Origin: Actinomycetales bacterium
GTDB taxonomy: Bacteria > Actinomycetota > Actinomycetes > Propionibacteriales > Nocardioidaceae
Assembly: GCA_012513165.1 (NCBI GenBank)
Contig: JAAZCT010000326.1
Location: 1 to 5,084 of the forward strand
DNA: 5,084 nucleotides
Direction of reading: 5' to 3'
Shown: in pieces, positions 4,552-5,084 of the stretch
Layout of the letters: each line of letters begins with the position of its first letter
Position numbering within the stretch: the stretch's first letter is position 1
The notes under the pieces: model-generated
Databases searched by the model: none
What the model was told of the DNA's origin: nothing
Seen by the model: the letters and a program-made list of their open reading frames with translations, nothing else
Translations under genes and position numbers: made by a program

Positions 4552-5084
4552 TCTTGCTCGCTGCCTTGCGCGGTTGGCTTGGTGGTTGGTAACGGCGACG
4601 TAGTCGGCGTAGGAGCCGAGGGGCTAGTCGCCGTGGCGGTCGGCGTTGGTGTCGGGGTCGGTGTCGGCTTGGGCGCCGCAGCCAAGGAGAACTCGGTCTG
4701 ATCCGGCTCTCCGCCGAACGCGCTGACTTTGAGGGTGAACTTGCCGCCGTTGACGAACCCTTCGGCAGGGCTGCACGCCTTCCCCGATCCGCGGCCTGAC
4801 CAGGTGGTCCGCACCAAGGTGCCGAACCCTTCTGCAATGACCACGGGGCTGGCGAGGAAAGACGCCTTACACACGGTCGAGTCGTATACGGCCTTGTCGT
4901 TCGCTTCGATCACGACAAGCAGATCTTTTTTGGCAGGAGTGAACGTGCACGCCGTCGAGTCGAGAGAGCCAATCAACAGTTCCACGTTGACTGGGCCGCC
5001 TGCTTGTTGCCCTTCGGGAACCATCGCCACAGTGCGAATGTTCTCAGGTTCGCAGGCTGTCGCAGAGGTTTTCAATGAGAGCGG
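4548..5084 (-). CDS. Partial secreted or membrane-anchored protein with Pro-Thr tail (Rv3587c-like)
   Basis: The reading frame is open to the window's right edge, so the N-terminus (presumably a signal peptide or membrane anchor) is missing. 178 codons before the stop are visible. An in-frame TTG at 5075 is unlikely to be the true start. The visible domain has four cysteines (codons for C at about 5054, 4949, 4871 and 4775, counted by their first base), likely two disulfides. Its pattern of C, then C-T-F, Y-DSTVC, TTWSGRGSGKAC, GGKFTLKV and a final EFSL resembles the beta-rich extracytoplasmic domain of the protein encoded after disA in mycobacteria (Rv3587c), whose function I do not know. 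The C-terminus is a low-complexity tail of about 40 residues rich in Pro, Thr and Ser, starting PKPTPTPTP. Such tails usually act as flexible, sometimes glycosylated, wall-spanning segments. Its stop codon shares bases with that of disA. The family link is from memory of pattern and gene order. Confidence 0.8.
   Translation of the reverse strand, partial: PLSLKTSATACEPENIRTVAMVPEGQQAGGPVNVELLIGSLDSTACTFTPAKKDLLVVIEANDKAVYDSTVCKASFLASPVVIAEGFGTLVRTTWSGRGSGKACSPAEGFVNGGKFTLKVSAFGGEPDQTEFSLAAAPKPTPTPTPTPTATATSPSAPTPTTSPLPTTKPTAQGSEQD
4638..4667 (-). repeat. Five hexanucleotide repeats coding for Pro-Thr pairs
   Basis: Read on the plus strand, five consecutive 6-bp units of the form nGTCGG (GGTCGG, CGTTGG, TGTCGG, GGTCGG, TGTCGG) fill 4638-4667. 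On the coding minus strand they give Pro-Thr repeats in the tail of the secreted protein. Units differ mainly at one variable base, so copy number could change by slippage in frame without disrupting the gene. Confidence 0.75.

Noticed and set aside
4202..4837. Minus-strand open frame of 211 codons across the disA end and the Pro-Thr tail
   Set aside because: It is Arg/Pro/Ser-rich low-complexity sequence in another frame. The two real genes on either side explain these bases.

Overview
This window comes from a GC-rich bacterial chromosome, most likely of an actinobacterium (Actinomycetota). Three things point there. The radA-disA gene pair is followed by a convergent gene for a small extracytoplasmic protein, the order known from mycobacteria (Rv3585, Rv3586, Rv3587c). 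The DisA sequence is of the actinobacterial type. Two genes have a TAnnnT -10 box exactly 7 nt before an ATG with no Shine-Dalgarno, the layout of leaderless actinobacterial transcripts. I cannot name a genus.

Layout. Bases 1-83 are upstream sequence with a likely leaderless promoter. Bases 84-824 (+) encode a conserved ten-cysteine protein of unknown function that looks like a metal- or Fe-S-binding protein. Bases 891-1529 (+) encode a glyoxalase-like VOC-fold protein. Bases 1554-1904 (-) encode a small protein with an HExxH motif, convergent with the VOC gene. A gap of about 107 bp follows and serves as the divergent control region for that gene and radA. Then come radA (2012-3361, +) and disA (3487-4551, +). 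The 3' part of a secreted or membrane-anchored protein with a Pro-Thr tail (4548-5084, -) converges on disA and runs off the right edge. No gene-free stretch exceeds 300 bp.

The functional core is the genome-integrity pair radA-disA. RadA is a RecA-like branch-migration ATPase used in recombinational repair. DisA is a DNA-scanning diadenylate cyclase that makes c-di-AMP. RadA is reported to bind and restrain DisA in Bacillus and mycobacteria, which fits their linkage. The most informative regulatory signal is a near-perfect match to the mycobacterial LexA/RecA-independent DNA-damage promoter (the PafBC or RecA-NDp motif, tTGTCRgtg-N8-TAnnnT) directly upstream of radA, placed so that transcription would start on the radA ATG. 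disA has its own strong Shine-Dalgarno and possibly its own promoter.

I see no mobile element, CRISPR array, tRNA, rRNA or clear intrinsic terminator. The gene content is mostly conserved chromosomal housekeeping. The less understood items are the ten-cysteine protein, the HExxH mini-protein and the Pro-Thr-tailed protein whose stop codon is interlocked with that of disA.
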